Shown: positions 9,100 through 17,473 of the stretch, one piece after another
Layout of the letters: every line of letters begins with the position of its first letter
How positions within the stretch are numbered: the first letter of the stretch is position 1
From: Cyclobacteriaceae bacterium
Lineage (GTDB): Bacteria > Bacteroidota > Bacteroidia > Cytophagales > Cyclobacteriaceae
Direction: 5' to 3'
Assembly (NCBI GenBank): GCA_028281285.1
Contig: JANQKF010000019.1
Location: 62,001 to 126,000, forward strand
Length of the DNA stretch: 64,000 nucleotides
Translations under genes and position numbers: made by a program
Notes under the pieces: model-generated
Database searches by the model: none
What the model was told of the DNA's origin: nothing
The model's input: only the letters and a program-made list of their open reading frames with translations

Positions 9100-10245
9100 T
9101 CAATCCGATAAGATCGAACGTCTATACTCGGAAGGAGTAATTCCTGAAATCTTCTTAAACGCGGTATTGAAGGTCGATTTTGAGTTGAAACCAGCCAAGT
9201 GGGCCACCTCCTCGATTTTTAAGTGTTGCTGCTCCTTTAAAATTATTTTAGCCTCCGCAATCCGCTGTTGGTTGATGTAATCCTGGAAACTTTGACCCAG
9301 TTCTTCGTTCAAAAACTGGGATAAATGATGAACTGAGGCCCTGGATTCTTTTGCTAGCTGAGCCAAAGAAAGGTCGTTGTCCAGGTAGAGCTTGGTCCCC
9401 TCCAATTCGAGCAGTCTTTCCTGAATCTGAGCCTTCTTTTCTGTAGAAAGTGACGACTTGTTATACTTGGCATTGACATTCTTAGAAAAACGATCCGTGA
9501 GGATTTTGTAACCCACGAAGTAGATGATCACCGTTTCCAGCACAGCACTAAATTGATCCTGTACATCCCGAAGACCAGTGTACGATTTTACCAGCCAGAA
9601 TATCAGATTGATCATGCCCAGCAGCAAAAACCAAGTCAACCATCGGATTTCTTTGGAAGCTCCTTTGAAAAGCTTCAATCCGTCTTTTCGAACCGTCTTG
9701 GTCACAGCCCTTAGCCCCAGGATTAAATAGAAAATTGTATAAAGGACACTAACCTGATTAACTACCTTTTTAATTCCCAATGGGTCATAGGGAATGTTAG
9801 ATTCGTAAGGTAAATGCTCCATTCCTGGATAATAAGCATCAATGTATGCATTGAATTTAAAGACCGGACCTTGCACGAAAAAGAAGATCATATAAAGCCC
9901 ATAGATTAGTGCAGGAATAAAGTGCCATTTAAAATTCTTCGGTCGATCTTTTCCAATGAAAGAAAGTAAGAGTCCATATAGTACCGGACCGGACAGATAG
10001 TTTGTGGGTTCACTGTAATCCACCAACCAAAGTGTATGCACAATCAGCCCGGAATAGCACAGGAACACCTCAAGGAGTACCGCTGAATTCAGAAGAAGGA
10101 AAAGGCCTAAATACTTGTTCTTAGGATTTAATCGATTCGTTTTTTTAAGTAGAAAATAGGAAAAGAAAAAACCCTGAACCACTCCCAGGAATATGATAAA
10201 GGCAAAGATGTCAAGCCTCTGAGGGATGAGTTCCTGGTAGTTCAT
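9100..10245 (-). CDS. AraC-type regulator with membrane-embedded N-terminus
   Basis: In this 381-residue protein the first ~240 residues form about seven hydrophobic segments, and the last ~90 (290-378) form an AraC/XylS double helix-turn-helix, including LAGFNSKSTFNTAFKKISGITPSEYR. Such membrane-tethered AraC regulators are common in Bacteroidota and are thought to sense envelope or extracellular signals. The neighbours downstream are a permease and an acyltransferase on the same strand, the likely targets. A terminator at 10279-10296 separates it from the DinB-like gene upstream. Confidence 0.92.
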   Translation of the reverse strand: MNYQELIPQRLDIFAFIIFLGVVQGFFFSYFLLKKTNRLNPKNKYLGLFLLLNSAVLLEVFLCYSGLIVHTLWLVDYSEPTNYLSGPVLYGLLLSFIGKDRPKNFKWHFIPALIYGLYMIFFFVQGPVFKFNAYIDAYYPGMEHLPYESNIPYDPLGIKKVVNQVSVLYTIFYLILGLRAVTKTVRKDGLKLFKGASKEIRWLTWFLLLGMINLIFWLVKSYTGLRDVQDQFSAVLETVIIYFVGYKILTDRFSKNVNAKYNKSSLSTEKKAQIQERLLELEGTKLYLDNDLSLAQLAKESRASVHHLSQFLNEELGQSFQDYINQQRIAEAKIILKEQQHLKIEEVAHLAGFNSKSTFNTAFKKISGITPSEYRRSILSD

Positions 10246-10278
10246 AGCGAAAGATACATGGAATCCTATTAACCAAAA

Positions 10279-10296
10279 AAGCCCCGATTGGGGCTT
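10279..10296 (-). terminator. Rho-independent terminator after the exported DinB-like gene
   Basis: AAGCCCC (10279-10285) and GGGGCTT (10290-10296) pair perfectly around GATT. On the minus strand the stem continues into a run of T residues. It lies just past the stop codon at 10319 and before the AraC gene. Confidence 0.88.
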
Positions 10297-10318
10297 AGAG
10301 GCAATAAATTCTATTCAG

Positions 10319-10807
10319 CTATCGGTAATTAGGTGCCGGAATGTCGTTCATCCTGAGATAAATGATCATTTGTCCACGATGATGGGCGTTATGATCCAGA
10401 TAACTCATTATTCCCGCTGTAAGCTGAGGGTTGTTTTCCGAGTTGAGTATCACCTGTTCCATTATATCAAATTGTTCCTTAGCCCAAGCTATGAGTTCTG
10501 ATTTTGTCTTAGTACTCTCATTACCAGGCACCCATAAATAGTTTGATTCTCCCTTGAAGATCTTACTATAATAAAGAATAGAGTAAACGACATGATATGC
10601 CTGTTGTTGAAAAGTTCTGACCTTATCATCGGGCCTGAACTTGTATTTGTCCTCCGGCATTGCCTCCAATACTTCTATGGTGAACGCCTTTGTAACCGCC
10701 AGCCGCTGCTTGAGCCAATCATAGTCTCCTTCTTTTTTTGTTGCACTAGACAAGGTGAAAAGCACTCCTATTGCCATTAAAGAGGCAATTTTCAGTCTGA
10801 ATTTCAT
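10319..10807 (-). CDS. Exported DinB family protein
   Basis: A 162-residue four-helix DinB/YfiT-type protein with an N-terminal signal peptide (MKFRLKIASLMAIGVLFTLSS). Metal-ligand-like histidines are visible in QQAYHVVYSILYYSK and DHNAHHRGQMIIYLR. DinB-superfamily proteins bind a divalent metal, and some are thiol-dependent transferases; most exported members have no known role. The end NDIPAPNYR matches family members. It lies 49 bp after recF on the same strand and is followed by a strong terminator, so it may be the last gene of a recF transcript. Confidence 0.88.
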   Translation of the reverse strand: MKFRLKIASLMAIGVLFTLSSATKKEGDYDWLKQRLAVTKAFTIEVLEAMPEDKYKFRPDDKVRTFQQQAYHVVYSILYYSKIFKGESNYLWVPGNESTKTKSELIAWAKEQFDIMEQVILNSENNPQLTAGIMSYLDHNAHHRGQMIIYLRMNDIPAPNYR

Positions 10808-10856
10808 TGGTCTTTCGGATTGAGTTGTTGCTGGCTTCTTATACGTAAGAAGTTAC

Positions 10857-11966
10857 TCAATGAGTTGTCATTTCCTTTAATTCCCCATTTTCCACTTCAT
10901 AGACTTTTACATCATGATTGATTTCCTCAAAAATATTGAGCGTGCGTTCGGGTCGGGCATCCGTCACAAATATTTGCCCAAATGCATCAGAGGCCACCAT
11001 CTCCATCAATTTGGTAATTCTAAAATCGTCAAGCTTGTCGAAGATATCGTCCAACAACAGAATTGGTTTCACCTCCTTCTTTTCAAGGATATAGTCAAAA
11101 TGAGCTAGTTTGAGAGCAATTAAATAGCTCTTCTGCTGTCCCTGGGAGCCAAACTTCCTGATCAACCGGCCCGACATTGAAAAATGGAATTCGTCTTTGT
11201 GAACCCCAACGGTGGACCGCTTCAGAATTAAGTCCTTCTTTCGGCTTTCGGTAAATAACTTTCCAATATCCAGATCAAAATGAGACTCGTATTCCAGGGA
11301 AATCACTTCGCTTGCTTCTGACAAATTCTCATAGTGATTCACAACCAATGGCTGAAAACTCTTGATAAACTTCTTCCTTACTGTGTAAACCTTCTTGCCT
11401 AAATCAATCAGTTGCTGATCGTATTGATCCAGTAAGTCTTTGTCGAAGTAATCTTTTTCAGCAAACTGCCTGAGCAAGCTATTCCGCTGCTTAAGAACAT
11501 GATTGTAGTTGATCAAATTCAACAAGTAATCCTGGTCTATCTGGGAAATGATAGCATCGAAGAATTTTCTTCGGTCATCACTCGCGCCACGAATAATATC
11601 GGTGTCATTAGGTGCTATTAACACCACTGGAAATTTCCCAATATGCTCACTGGCTTTTCGATAGGGCTTGTCATCAAGTTTTACCAGTTTCTTTTTGCCC
11701 AACTGCAAACCGCAAAGGACGAGACGCTTTTTATCGTTCAGGTGGAATTGACCTTTAATCGAAAATATGTTTTGATCATGCTGAACGCACTGGTTGTCCT
11801 GAGGGGTAAAGGCACTTTTGGTAATGGATAAATAATATATGGCGTCCAGAAGATTGGTTTTACCACTTCCATTTTTACCCACGAAGCAATTGATTTCCTT
11901 CGAAAACGATAACTGAACCGAATTGTAGTTTTTAAAATGATTTATGCTCAGATTTTCGAGGTACAT
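10857..11966 (-). CDS. recF: DNA replication and repair protein RecF
   Basis: The 369-residue protein is an SMC-like ATPase of the RecFOR pathway that loads RecA at gapped DNA. The Walker A motif GKNGSGKTN is at residues 30-38. The family signature after the coiled region, GSQGQQKSYLIALKLA, and the Walker B/D-loop region PILLLDDIFDKLD are present. The length matches the family. It is divergent from pdhA with 93 bp between the start codons. Confidence 0.97.
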   Translation of the reverse strand: MYLENLSINHFKNYNSVQLSFSKEINCFVGKNGSGKTNLLDAIYYLSITKSAFTPQDNQCVQHDQNIFSIKGQFHLNDKKRLVLCGLQLGKKKLVKLDDKPYRKASEHIGKFPVVLIAPNDTDIIRGASDDRRKFFDAIISQIDQDYLLNLINYNHVLKQRNSLLRQFAEKDYFDKDLLDQYDQQLIDLGKKVYTVRKKFIKSFQPLVVNHYENLSEASEVISLEYESHFDLDIGKLFTESRKKDLILKRSTVGVHKDEFHFSMSGRLIRKFGSQGQQKSYLIALKLAHFDYILEKKEVKPILLLDDIFDKLDDFRITKLMEMVASDAFGQIFVTDARPERTLNIFEEINHDVKVYEVENGELKEMTTH

Positions 11967-12059
11967 TAATTTCTAAGTTGGGGCATTTTGTCTTATTTTC
12001 GCAGTCCGATTTTAACCGATTGAGAATTAAGGGTATTAGCCCCTTTTAAGATATATCAG

Positions 12060-13091
12060 ATGGCTGCAACTAAAGGAACATCAAAAGCAAAAACAAGCAA
12101 GAAGTCTAAGTTTTCAAAAGAGACCTACATGTTCTGGTTTGAGAATATGCTTCTTATGAGAAGGTTCGAGGAAAAAGCAGGTCAGCTTTACGGACAACAA
12201 AAAATTCGTGGATTCTGCCACTTATACATTGGCCAGGAAGCGTGTGCCAGTGGTGCTGTAACTGCCTTGACTCCTGACGATAAGTGGATCACAGCCTATA
12301 GAGATCACGGTCAGCCCATTGCATTGGGAACCGACCCTAATAAAATCATGGCGGAGTTGATGGCCAAAGAAACAGGTATTTCCAAAGGGAAGGGCGGTTC
12401 AATGCATATGTTTGACAAAGAGAAGAATTTCTTTGGTGGACATGGAATTGTGGGAGGTCAGATTCCACTAGGTGCTGGGATTGCTTTCGCTGAGAAATAC
12501 AACGGCACAAAGAATGTCTGTATTACAATGATGGGGGATGGAGCTGTAAGACAAGGCGCGTTCCACGAAGCATTGAACATGGCAATGACCTGGAAACTGC
12601 CAGTGATCTTTGTGATTGAAAACAATGGCTATGCCATGGGTACTTCTGTTGAGCGAACTTCAAATGTCAGAGAGCTCTATACATTAGGAGAGTCTTACGA
12701 TATGCCAGCCGCCCCGGTAGATGCGATGAACCCTGAAAATGTACACAATGCAGTGGAAGAGGCAGCCGCCAGAGCACGAAGAGGTGACGGCCCCACACTA
12801 CTCGAATTCAGAACGTATCGTTTCAAAGGACATTCAATGTCAGATCCTGCAAAGTATCGGACCAAGGACGAACTTCAGTCTTATAAAGATCGCGATCCTA
12901 TCGAATATGTGAGATCCGTGATTCTGGAGAAGAAATATGCCACTGAAGAAGAGTTGAAAGAGATCGATAACAAGGTAAAAGAACAGGTGGCAGAAAGCGT
13001 AAGATTTTCCGAAGAGTCAAATTACCCTGATCCATCGGAAGCCTATAAGGATGTTTATGTTCAGGAAGATTATCCCTATATCACGGAATAA
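12060..13091 (+). CDS. pdhA: Pyruvate dehydrogenase E1 component, alpha subunit
   Basis: The 343-residue thiamine-diphosphate-dependent subunit decarboxylates pyruvate and passes the acetyl group to E2. The ThDP-binding motif begins at GDGAVRQGAFHEALNMA and ends at the ENNGYAMGT asparagine; the phosphorylation-loop-like RFKGHSMSDPAKYR is also present. The N-terminus is a short Lys/Ser-rich extension. The beta subunit and E2 are not adjacent, which is common in this phylum. The gene stands alone between recF (divergent) and a TPR gene 56 bp downstream that has its own -7 box. Confidence 0.96.
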   Translation: MAATKGTSKAKTSKKSKFSKETYMFWFENMLLMRRFEEKAGQLYGQQKIRGFCHLYIGQEACASGAVTALTPDDKWITAYRDHGQPIALGTDPNKIMAELMAKETGISKGKGGSMHMFDKEKNFFGGHGIVGGQIPLGAGIAFAEKYNGTKNVCITMMGDGAVRQGAFHEALNMAMTWKLPVIFVIENNGYAMGTSVERTSNVRELYTLGESYDMPAAPVDAMNPENVHNAVEEAAARARRGDGPTLLEFRTYRFKGHSMSDPAKYRTKDELQSYKDRDPIEYVRSVILEKKYATEEELKEIDNKVKEQVAESVRFSEESNYPDPSEAYKDVYVQEDYPYITE

Positions 13092-13122
13092 CATTTAACC
13101 GCTTCTTTTTCAACATTTTCTT

Positions 13123-13130
13123 TATATTTG
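13123..13130 (+). promoter_or_regulatory. -7 promoter box of the TPR membrane protein gene
   Basis: TATATTTG is a perfect TAnnTTTG match 17 bp upstream of the ATG at 13148 and is followed by CGACC, so transcription would start about 10 nt before the gene. The -33 element is weak. Confidence 0.65.
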
Positions 13131-13147
13131 CGACCTAATTTGCAATC

Positions 13148-13810
13148 ATGGCGAAGGACACGAGTACAGGCAAGGATAAAATTTTCAGCGAAGCATTCGT
13201 TGAAAAGAATCAGAAGGTGATTAGCATCGTCTTGTTAGGGATTATTGTGGTGGTTGGGGGTATCTTCTTGTTGCGTTATATGAAGACCAACAAGAACAAT
13301 GATGCTCAGCGCGAAATTTTCCAAGCGCAGTTCTATTTCGAGCAAGACAGCTTGGATTTAGCCCTTAATGGTGACGGTCGAAACCTCGGTTTCTTGAATA
13401 TCATCGATATCTACAAGAACACAGAAGTCGCTAATTTGTCCAATTTCTATGCCGGTGCTATTTACATGAAGCAAAGAGACTATAATTCAGCATTAACTCA
13501 CCTTCAGAACTTTAGTACAACTGAGGATATCCTGCAAGCCAGAGCCTATTCCCTGACAGGAGACGCCTATATGGAATTGGGTAATTTCAGTAATGCAGCC
13601 TCAGAGTATGGTAAAGCGGCTGAAAGAGTTGATGATAAGTATTTTTCTCCTACTTACTTGATGAAGCAATCGTTGGCCTACGAAAAAATGAGTAATTACT
13701 CAGCAGCCATCGCATCATTGGATAAAATCCTTAAAGATTACGTGGGAGCAAACGAAACGAATGACGCGAAAAAACATAAAGCCAGACTTGAAGGTCTTGC
13801 TTCACGTTAA
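13148..13810 (+). CDS. Membrane-anchored tetratricopeptide repeat protein
   Basis: A 220-residue protein with a charged cytoplasmic N-terminus, one membrane helix at about 24-44 (VISIVLLGIIVVVGGIFLLRY) and a periplasmic region of TPR-like helical pairs (about 90-215, with YNSALTHLQNF, YMELGNFSNAASEYGKA and YSAAIASLDKIL). The layout resembles YfgM-type proteins, which hold periplasmic clients, but that role is only an analogy. It has its own -7 box upstream and a strong terminator downstream. Confidence 0.88.
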   Translation: MAKDTSTGKDKIFSEAFVEKNQKVISIVLLGIIVVVGGIFLLRYMKTNKNNDAQREIFQAQFYFEQDSLDLALNGDGRNLGFLNIIDIYKNTEVANLSNFYAGAIYMKQRDYNSALTHLQNFSTTEDILQARAYSLTGDAYMELGNFSNAASEYGKAAERVDDKYFSPTYLMKQSLAYEKMSNYSAAIASLDKILKDYVGANETNDAKKHKARLEGLASR

Positions 13811-13831
13811 GAATTGAAAACATTAACGAAG

Positions 13832-13866
13832 AAGGTAAGGCCAAAGGCTTTACCTTTTTTATTTTA
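13832..13866 (+). terminator. Rho-independent terminator of the TPR gene
   Basis: AAGGTAAGGCC (13832-13842) pairs with GGCTTTACCTT (13846-13856) over 11 bp with one G-U pair around loop AAA, followed by TTTTTTATTTT. It ends only a few bases before ribH (ATG at 13872), so ribH needs read-through or a promoter inside this stretch. Confidence 0.9.
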
Positions 13867-13871
13867 AACCT

Positions 13872-14348
13872 ATGGCATCAAATCAAAAGAACCTCAGCGA
13901 TCACAGCAATAAGAATATTTCGGACATGACCTCGAAACGAATTGCGGTAGTCGTTTCAGAATGGAACGAAGAAGTAACCGAATCTCTTTTTCAGGGAGCT
14001 TATGACACGCTTCTTCAACACGGGGTAAAAAAAGAAAACATTTTTAGAAAGTCGGTACCGGGTAGCTTCGAATTGACTCTTGGTGCCCAGTGGATGGCAG
14101 AACAATCCGATATTGATGCTGTGATATGCCTTGGTTGCGTAATTCAGGGTGAAACGAGGCACTTCGATTTTATATGCGAAGCGGTTGCCAATGGCATTAC
14201 TAATGTCTCCATCAAATTCAATAAGCCTGTAATTTTTGGTGTACTCACCCCTGATACCCAAAAGCAGGCGCTTGACCGAGCAGGCGGCAAGTATGGCAAC
14301 AAAGGTGATGAAGCTGCGATTACCGCCATTAAGATGTTAGGATTCTAA
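13872..14348 (+). CDS. ribH: 6,7-dimethyl-8-ribityllumazine synthase
   Basis: The 158-residue protein catalyses the penultimate step of riboflavin synthesis, condensing a pyrimidinedione with dihydroxybutanone phosphate. The family motifs are VVVSEWNEEVTESLFQGA near the N-terminus, VPGSFELTLGAQWM in the substrate site, CLGCVIQGETRHFDFIC with the catalytic region, and FGVLTPDTQKQALDRAGG. An extra ~18-residue Asn/Ser-rich N-terminus precedes the core. lysC begins 10 bp after the stop codon, so the two are likely co-transcribed. Confidence 0.96.
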   Translation: MASNQKNLSDHSNKNISDMTSKRIAVVVSEWNEEVTESLFQGAYDTLLQHGVKKENIFRKSVPGSFELTLGAQWMAEQSDIDAVICLGCVIQGETRHFDFICEAVANGITNVSIKFNKPVIFGVLTPDTQKQALDRAGGKYGNKGDEAAITAIKMLGF

Positions 14349-14358
14349 GCAAGAGGTG

Positions 14359-15678
14359 ATGCGTGTTTTAAAATTTGGAGGCACATCGGTGGGCCAGCCT
14401 GGTCGTATGCGTCAGGTGGCAGAGTTGATCACTAGAAATAATGAACCAAAGATTGTAGTCCTATCTGCTTTGAGCGGAACAACTAATACGCTGGAATCAA
14501 TTTGTGGATCACTTGCCGACAATAAGAAAGAGGAAGCACTACAGGTCATTACTGATCTTCGATCTCGCTATACATCATTCATCGATGAATTGCTGAGCAA
14601 CGAAGATTCCAAAAACAAGGCAATTGAGATAATAGACGAGCATTTCGAATTCCTGAATATCATTCTAAAAATCTCGTTCAACGAGGCATTAAAAAAGGAC
14701 ATACTTGCCCAGGGTGAATTGCTTTCAACCAAAATCTTCTCCATTTATTTGGAACAACAAGGTATAGAAGCAAAACTATTATCAGCGCTTGACTTTATGT
14801 GCATCAATGAATCCGATGAGCCGGATTTAGGGTCGATTTCTGATAAGCTAAAGAAGGTGCTTGAATCCAATCAAGACAATCACCTCTTTATTACTCAAGG
14901 TTACATCTGTAGAAATCATAGAGGAGAGATTGATAATCTGAAACGAGGTGGAAGCGATTATAGTGCCTCTCTGATTGGAGCGGCAATCGAAGCAGAAGAA
15001 GTACAAATCTGGACCGATATTGACGGCATGCACAACAATGACCCAAGAATTGTGGATACAACAGTGCCAATTTCGGAATTGTCCTTCGATGAAGCAGCAG
15101 AGCTGGCTTATTTCGGGGCCAAAATATTGCACCCGGCATCCATCTGGCCTACTCAGAAGCATGGGATTCCCGTCCGCCTGTTGAACACCATGGAACCTGA
15201 AGCCAAAGGGACACTGATCAGTAAATCGACTATATCGAATGATATCAAGGCAGTCGCTGCCAAGGATGGAATTACGGCCATTAAGGTGAAGTCTTCACGA
15301 ATGCTGTTAGCATATGGTTTTCTCACTACCATTTTCGAAGTCTTCGAACGCTTTAAGACTCCGATCGATATGATTACCACCTCAGAGGTGGCTGTTTCAC
15401 TCACTATTGATGATAAAACTCATGTACTAAAAATAGTCGAAGAACTTGAATCGATTGGTCAGGTGGAAGTAGACGGCAATCAAAGTATTATCTGTATTGT
15501 AGGGAACTTTGTAGCCGAAAAGAAAGGGATCGTCAACAATATTTTTGAGGTGTTGAAGAATATTCCAATCCGTATGATCTCTTATGGAGGAAGCCGACAT
15601 AATATCTCTTTGTTGGTAGATAGCTACTACAAAGAAGATGCATTAAAGGCGTTGAACAAGCATCTATTTAAGCTCTAA
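14359..15678 (+). CDS. lysC: Aspartate kinase
   Basis: The 439-residue monofunctional aspartokinase makes aspartyl phosphate for lysine, threonine and methionine synthesis. The N-terminal KFGGTSVG motif binds ATP; GGSDYSASLIGAAIEAEEVQIWTD holds the aspartate site; two ACT regulatory segments fill the C-terminal third (from about residue 305). I chose the ATG at 14359 over the GTG three bases earlier. It ends in a 4-bp stop-codon overlap with the convergent gene at 15675. Confidence 0.95.
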   Translation: MRVLKFGGTSVGQPGRMRQVAELITRNNEPKIVVLSALSGTTNTLESICGSLADNKKEEALQVITDLRSRYTSFIDELLSNEDSKNKAIEIIDEHFEFLNIILKISFNEALKKDILAQGELLSTKIFSIYLEQQGIEAKLLSALDFMCINESDEPDLGSISDKLKKVLESNQDNHLFITQGYICRNHRGEIDNLKRGGSDYSASLIGAAIEAEEVQIWTDIDGMHNNDPRIVDTTVPISELSFDEAAELAYFGAKILHPASIWPTQKHGIPVRLLNTMEPEAKGTLISKSTISNDIKAVAAKDGITAIKVKSSRMLLAYGFLTTIFEVFERFKTPIDMITTSEVAVSLTIDDKTHVLKIVEELESIGQVEVDGNQSIICIVGNFVAEKKGIVNNIFEVLKNIPIRMISYGGSRHNISLLVDSYYKEDALKALNKHLFKL

Positions 15679-16409
15679 GGAATCCATTTTGCCTCTACAA
15701 AAGCAGAAGGATCAAAAATGGTTTGATTCAATTCAGGGGATTGGATGTTGGAGTAGGTTTCTCTTAACCTGAGCTTGTCACCACTATAGAAGTCGACCTG
15801 TGCAGCCACCCAGCCTTCGCCAAGTTTTTGATAGTTGGTGAATCGAATGTCTTGATTTCGGCCATTCCCAAAATCCTGTATCAATCGAACAAAAAGCAAT
15901 CGATCTTTTTCAATCCAAAACTGGTTGGATGTTTCATCTCCTTCATCGGCCCCTACAACATAAACTTTCTTACCATTGAATTCCCTCTTATGAAATTTCG
16001 AGAAGTCGAAACCCAGTGCATTCAATGAAGAAATCGTTTTTTCGAGTGGTTGGTTATAGACCGAGAAGCCTAACACCATCAAGGGGTGGATCATGGGCCT
16101 TGAGGCGGCCACGCTGCCATCCTCGAACCGATAAAGTGAATCATTTCTAAAAAGCATTCCGTTGCCCGAATCCCAATCTTCAAATTTGATCACCAATTGA
16201 TCTGGCATCTGCATGGCCTCATACCATATCTTGTCACTGGTTACATTGCCAACACTATCATACCTCACCGTTCTTTGCTCAAAAGTCATGGTCTGGTACC
16301 ATTTTCCTTCATATTTGTTCAGCATGGCCCGTACAAGACCTTCGGCATCCTTGACGCCATACCCACAAAAAGTGACCAGCATTGATATAGTGAGGATCGC
16401 TTTAAGCAT
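15675..16409 (-). CDS. Exported LolA-like lipoprotein-carrier-fold protein
   Basis: A 244-residue protein with a signal peptide (about 1-20) and a beta-rich body of the LolA/outer-membrane-lipoprotein-sorting type seen in Bacteroidota: strand segments such as WYQTMTFEQRTVRYD, GNGMLFRNDSLYRF, KKVYVVGADEGDETSNQFWIEKDRLLFVRLI and KLRLRETYSNI. No catalytic motif is visible. Its ATG is 2 bp after the stop of the upstream hydrolase gene (16412-17317), so the two probably act together in the periplasm. The exact family is uncertain. Confidence 0.78.
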   Translation of the reverse strand: MLKAILTISMLVTFCGYGVKDAEGLVRAMLNKYEGKWYQTMTFEQRTVRYDSVGNVTSDKIWYEAMQMPDQLVIKFEDWDSGNGMLFRNDSLYRFEDGSVAASRPMIHPLMVLGFSVYNQPLEKTISSLNALGFDFSKFHKREFNGKKVYVVGADEGDETSNQFWIEKDRLLFVRLIQDFGNGRNQDIRFTNYQKLGEGWVAAQVDFYSGDKLRLRETYSNIQSPELNQTIFDPSAFVEAKWIP

Positions 16410-16411
16410 GT

Positions 16412-17317
16412 CTACTTCTCATCTACTAGTTCGGTCCAAGCTGCATTAATGGCGCGCGTCTGGTTGCCTTTCCATTCTTCAGCTCCGGGAATTTCCTCCA
16501 CCTTGGCTAAGTCCTCCTTGGTTTTGCCATCTTTCACACCAGCCTCAACATAGCCCATTACTTTGCCCAGGTAATTCTGGAATGCCTTTAAGTCCTCCTT
16601 CTTTCCCTGGATTTTATGACCATTGCCGGAATGTCCAAAAACAAAAAGGGTGTCATCATCATAGTGCTTAGCAGCTTCTTCAAGTAGCACTTGCCAATTG
16701 GCAATATTTGCCCCAGCGGACTTGTCAATAAATGGCACTCGCCTATTGAAAAGCAAATCACCCATATGCGCAATGTTTGCATTTTCAAAGTGAATAATTG
16801 CATCACCATCGGTATGGGCCGGTCCGAAATACTTCATTGAAACTGTCTCACCGTCAACGGTCGCAGAATAATCCTTCCTGAAATTGATATCAGGTAGAAG
16901 AACCTTGTCCAGTGAATTATTCTGTTCAGCCCGGGATTTCATGTTTTTTACCGCATTCCTGTGAGCAACATGCGTCTTGACCAATCCCTTAAAAGCAATA
17001 TTCCCAGCGGAGTGATCACCATGATGGTGAGTATTAACCAATAGATCGATCTGCCGATCTGTTTTCTTTCGAATCTCCTCGATCAAGTGTTTGGCTTGCT
17101 CTGGGAATTGGGTATCTACCACAGCTATACCATTGTCCGAAATCATATAGGCAATGGTACCTCCCCGCTCTTCAAAAATCCCCACATTGTTTCTCAATGT
17201 GGTCATCTTGTAGCCTGATTGATCTAGAAGAAGATTCAGGAAATCAAAACTTGAAGTAGAGGCCAGGCCAAGAGCCATACCCGTACTTTTTACAAAGGAA
17301 CGTCTATCGATTTGCAT
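16412..17317 (-). CDS. Tat-exported metallo-beta-lactamase-fold hydrolase
   Basis: I start this gene at the ATG at 17315-17317, giving 301 residues that open with a twin-arginine signal (RRSFVKSTGMALG); a GTG 45 bp upstream would only add a hydrophobic stretch before it. The zinc motif THHHGDHSAGN gives H97, H99, D101 and H102; further ligands are in AHTDGDAI and FGHSGNG. Periplasmic family members include class B beta-lactamases and quinoprotein relay enzymes; the substrate is not recognisable. It forms a two-gene unit with the LolA-like gene and is divergent from the M14 peptidase. Confidence 0.9.
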   Translation of the reverse strand: MQIDRRSFVKSTGMALGLASTSSFDFLNLLLDQSGYKMTTLRNNVGIFEERGGTIAYMISDNGIAVVDTQFPEQAKHLIEEIRKKTDRQIDLLVNTHHHGDHSAGNIAFKGLVKTHVAHRNAVKNMKSRAEQNNSLDKVLLPDINFRKDYSATVDGETVSMKYFGPAHTDGDAIIHFENANIAHMGDLLFNRRVPFIDKSAGANIANWQVLLEEAAKHYDDDTLFVFGHSGNGHKIQGKKEDLKAFQNYLGKVMGYVEAGVKDGKTKEDLAKVEEIPGAEEWKGNQTRAINAAWTELVDEK

Positions 17318-17473
17318 AGGACTAATTAAGGAGATGAAAGTTAGAAATAGCCCATAATTCACGAGCTACCATTTATATAAATTAATAGTCCGTCTCTTTT
17401 CTTTAAATTAAAATAACCCTGAGATTTTGGTACTTTCGACTTCCCGGTGACAATCGGTTTTAATGACACGTCC

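Noticed and set aside
17318-17362. GTG start extending the metallo-beta-lactamase-fold protein
   Set aside because: It would place a hydrophobic stretch before a clean twin-arginine signal that begins at the ATG at 17315-17317.
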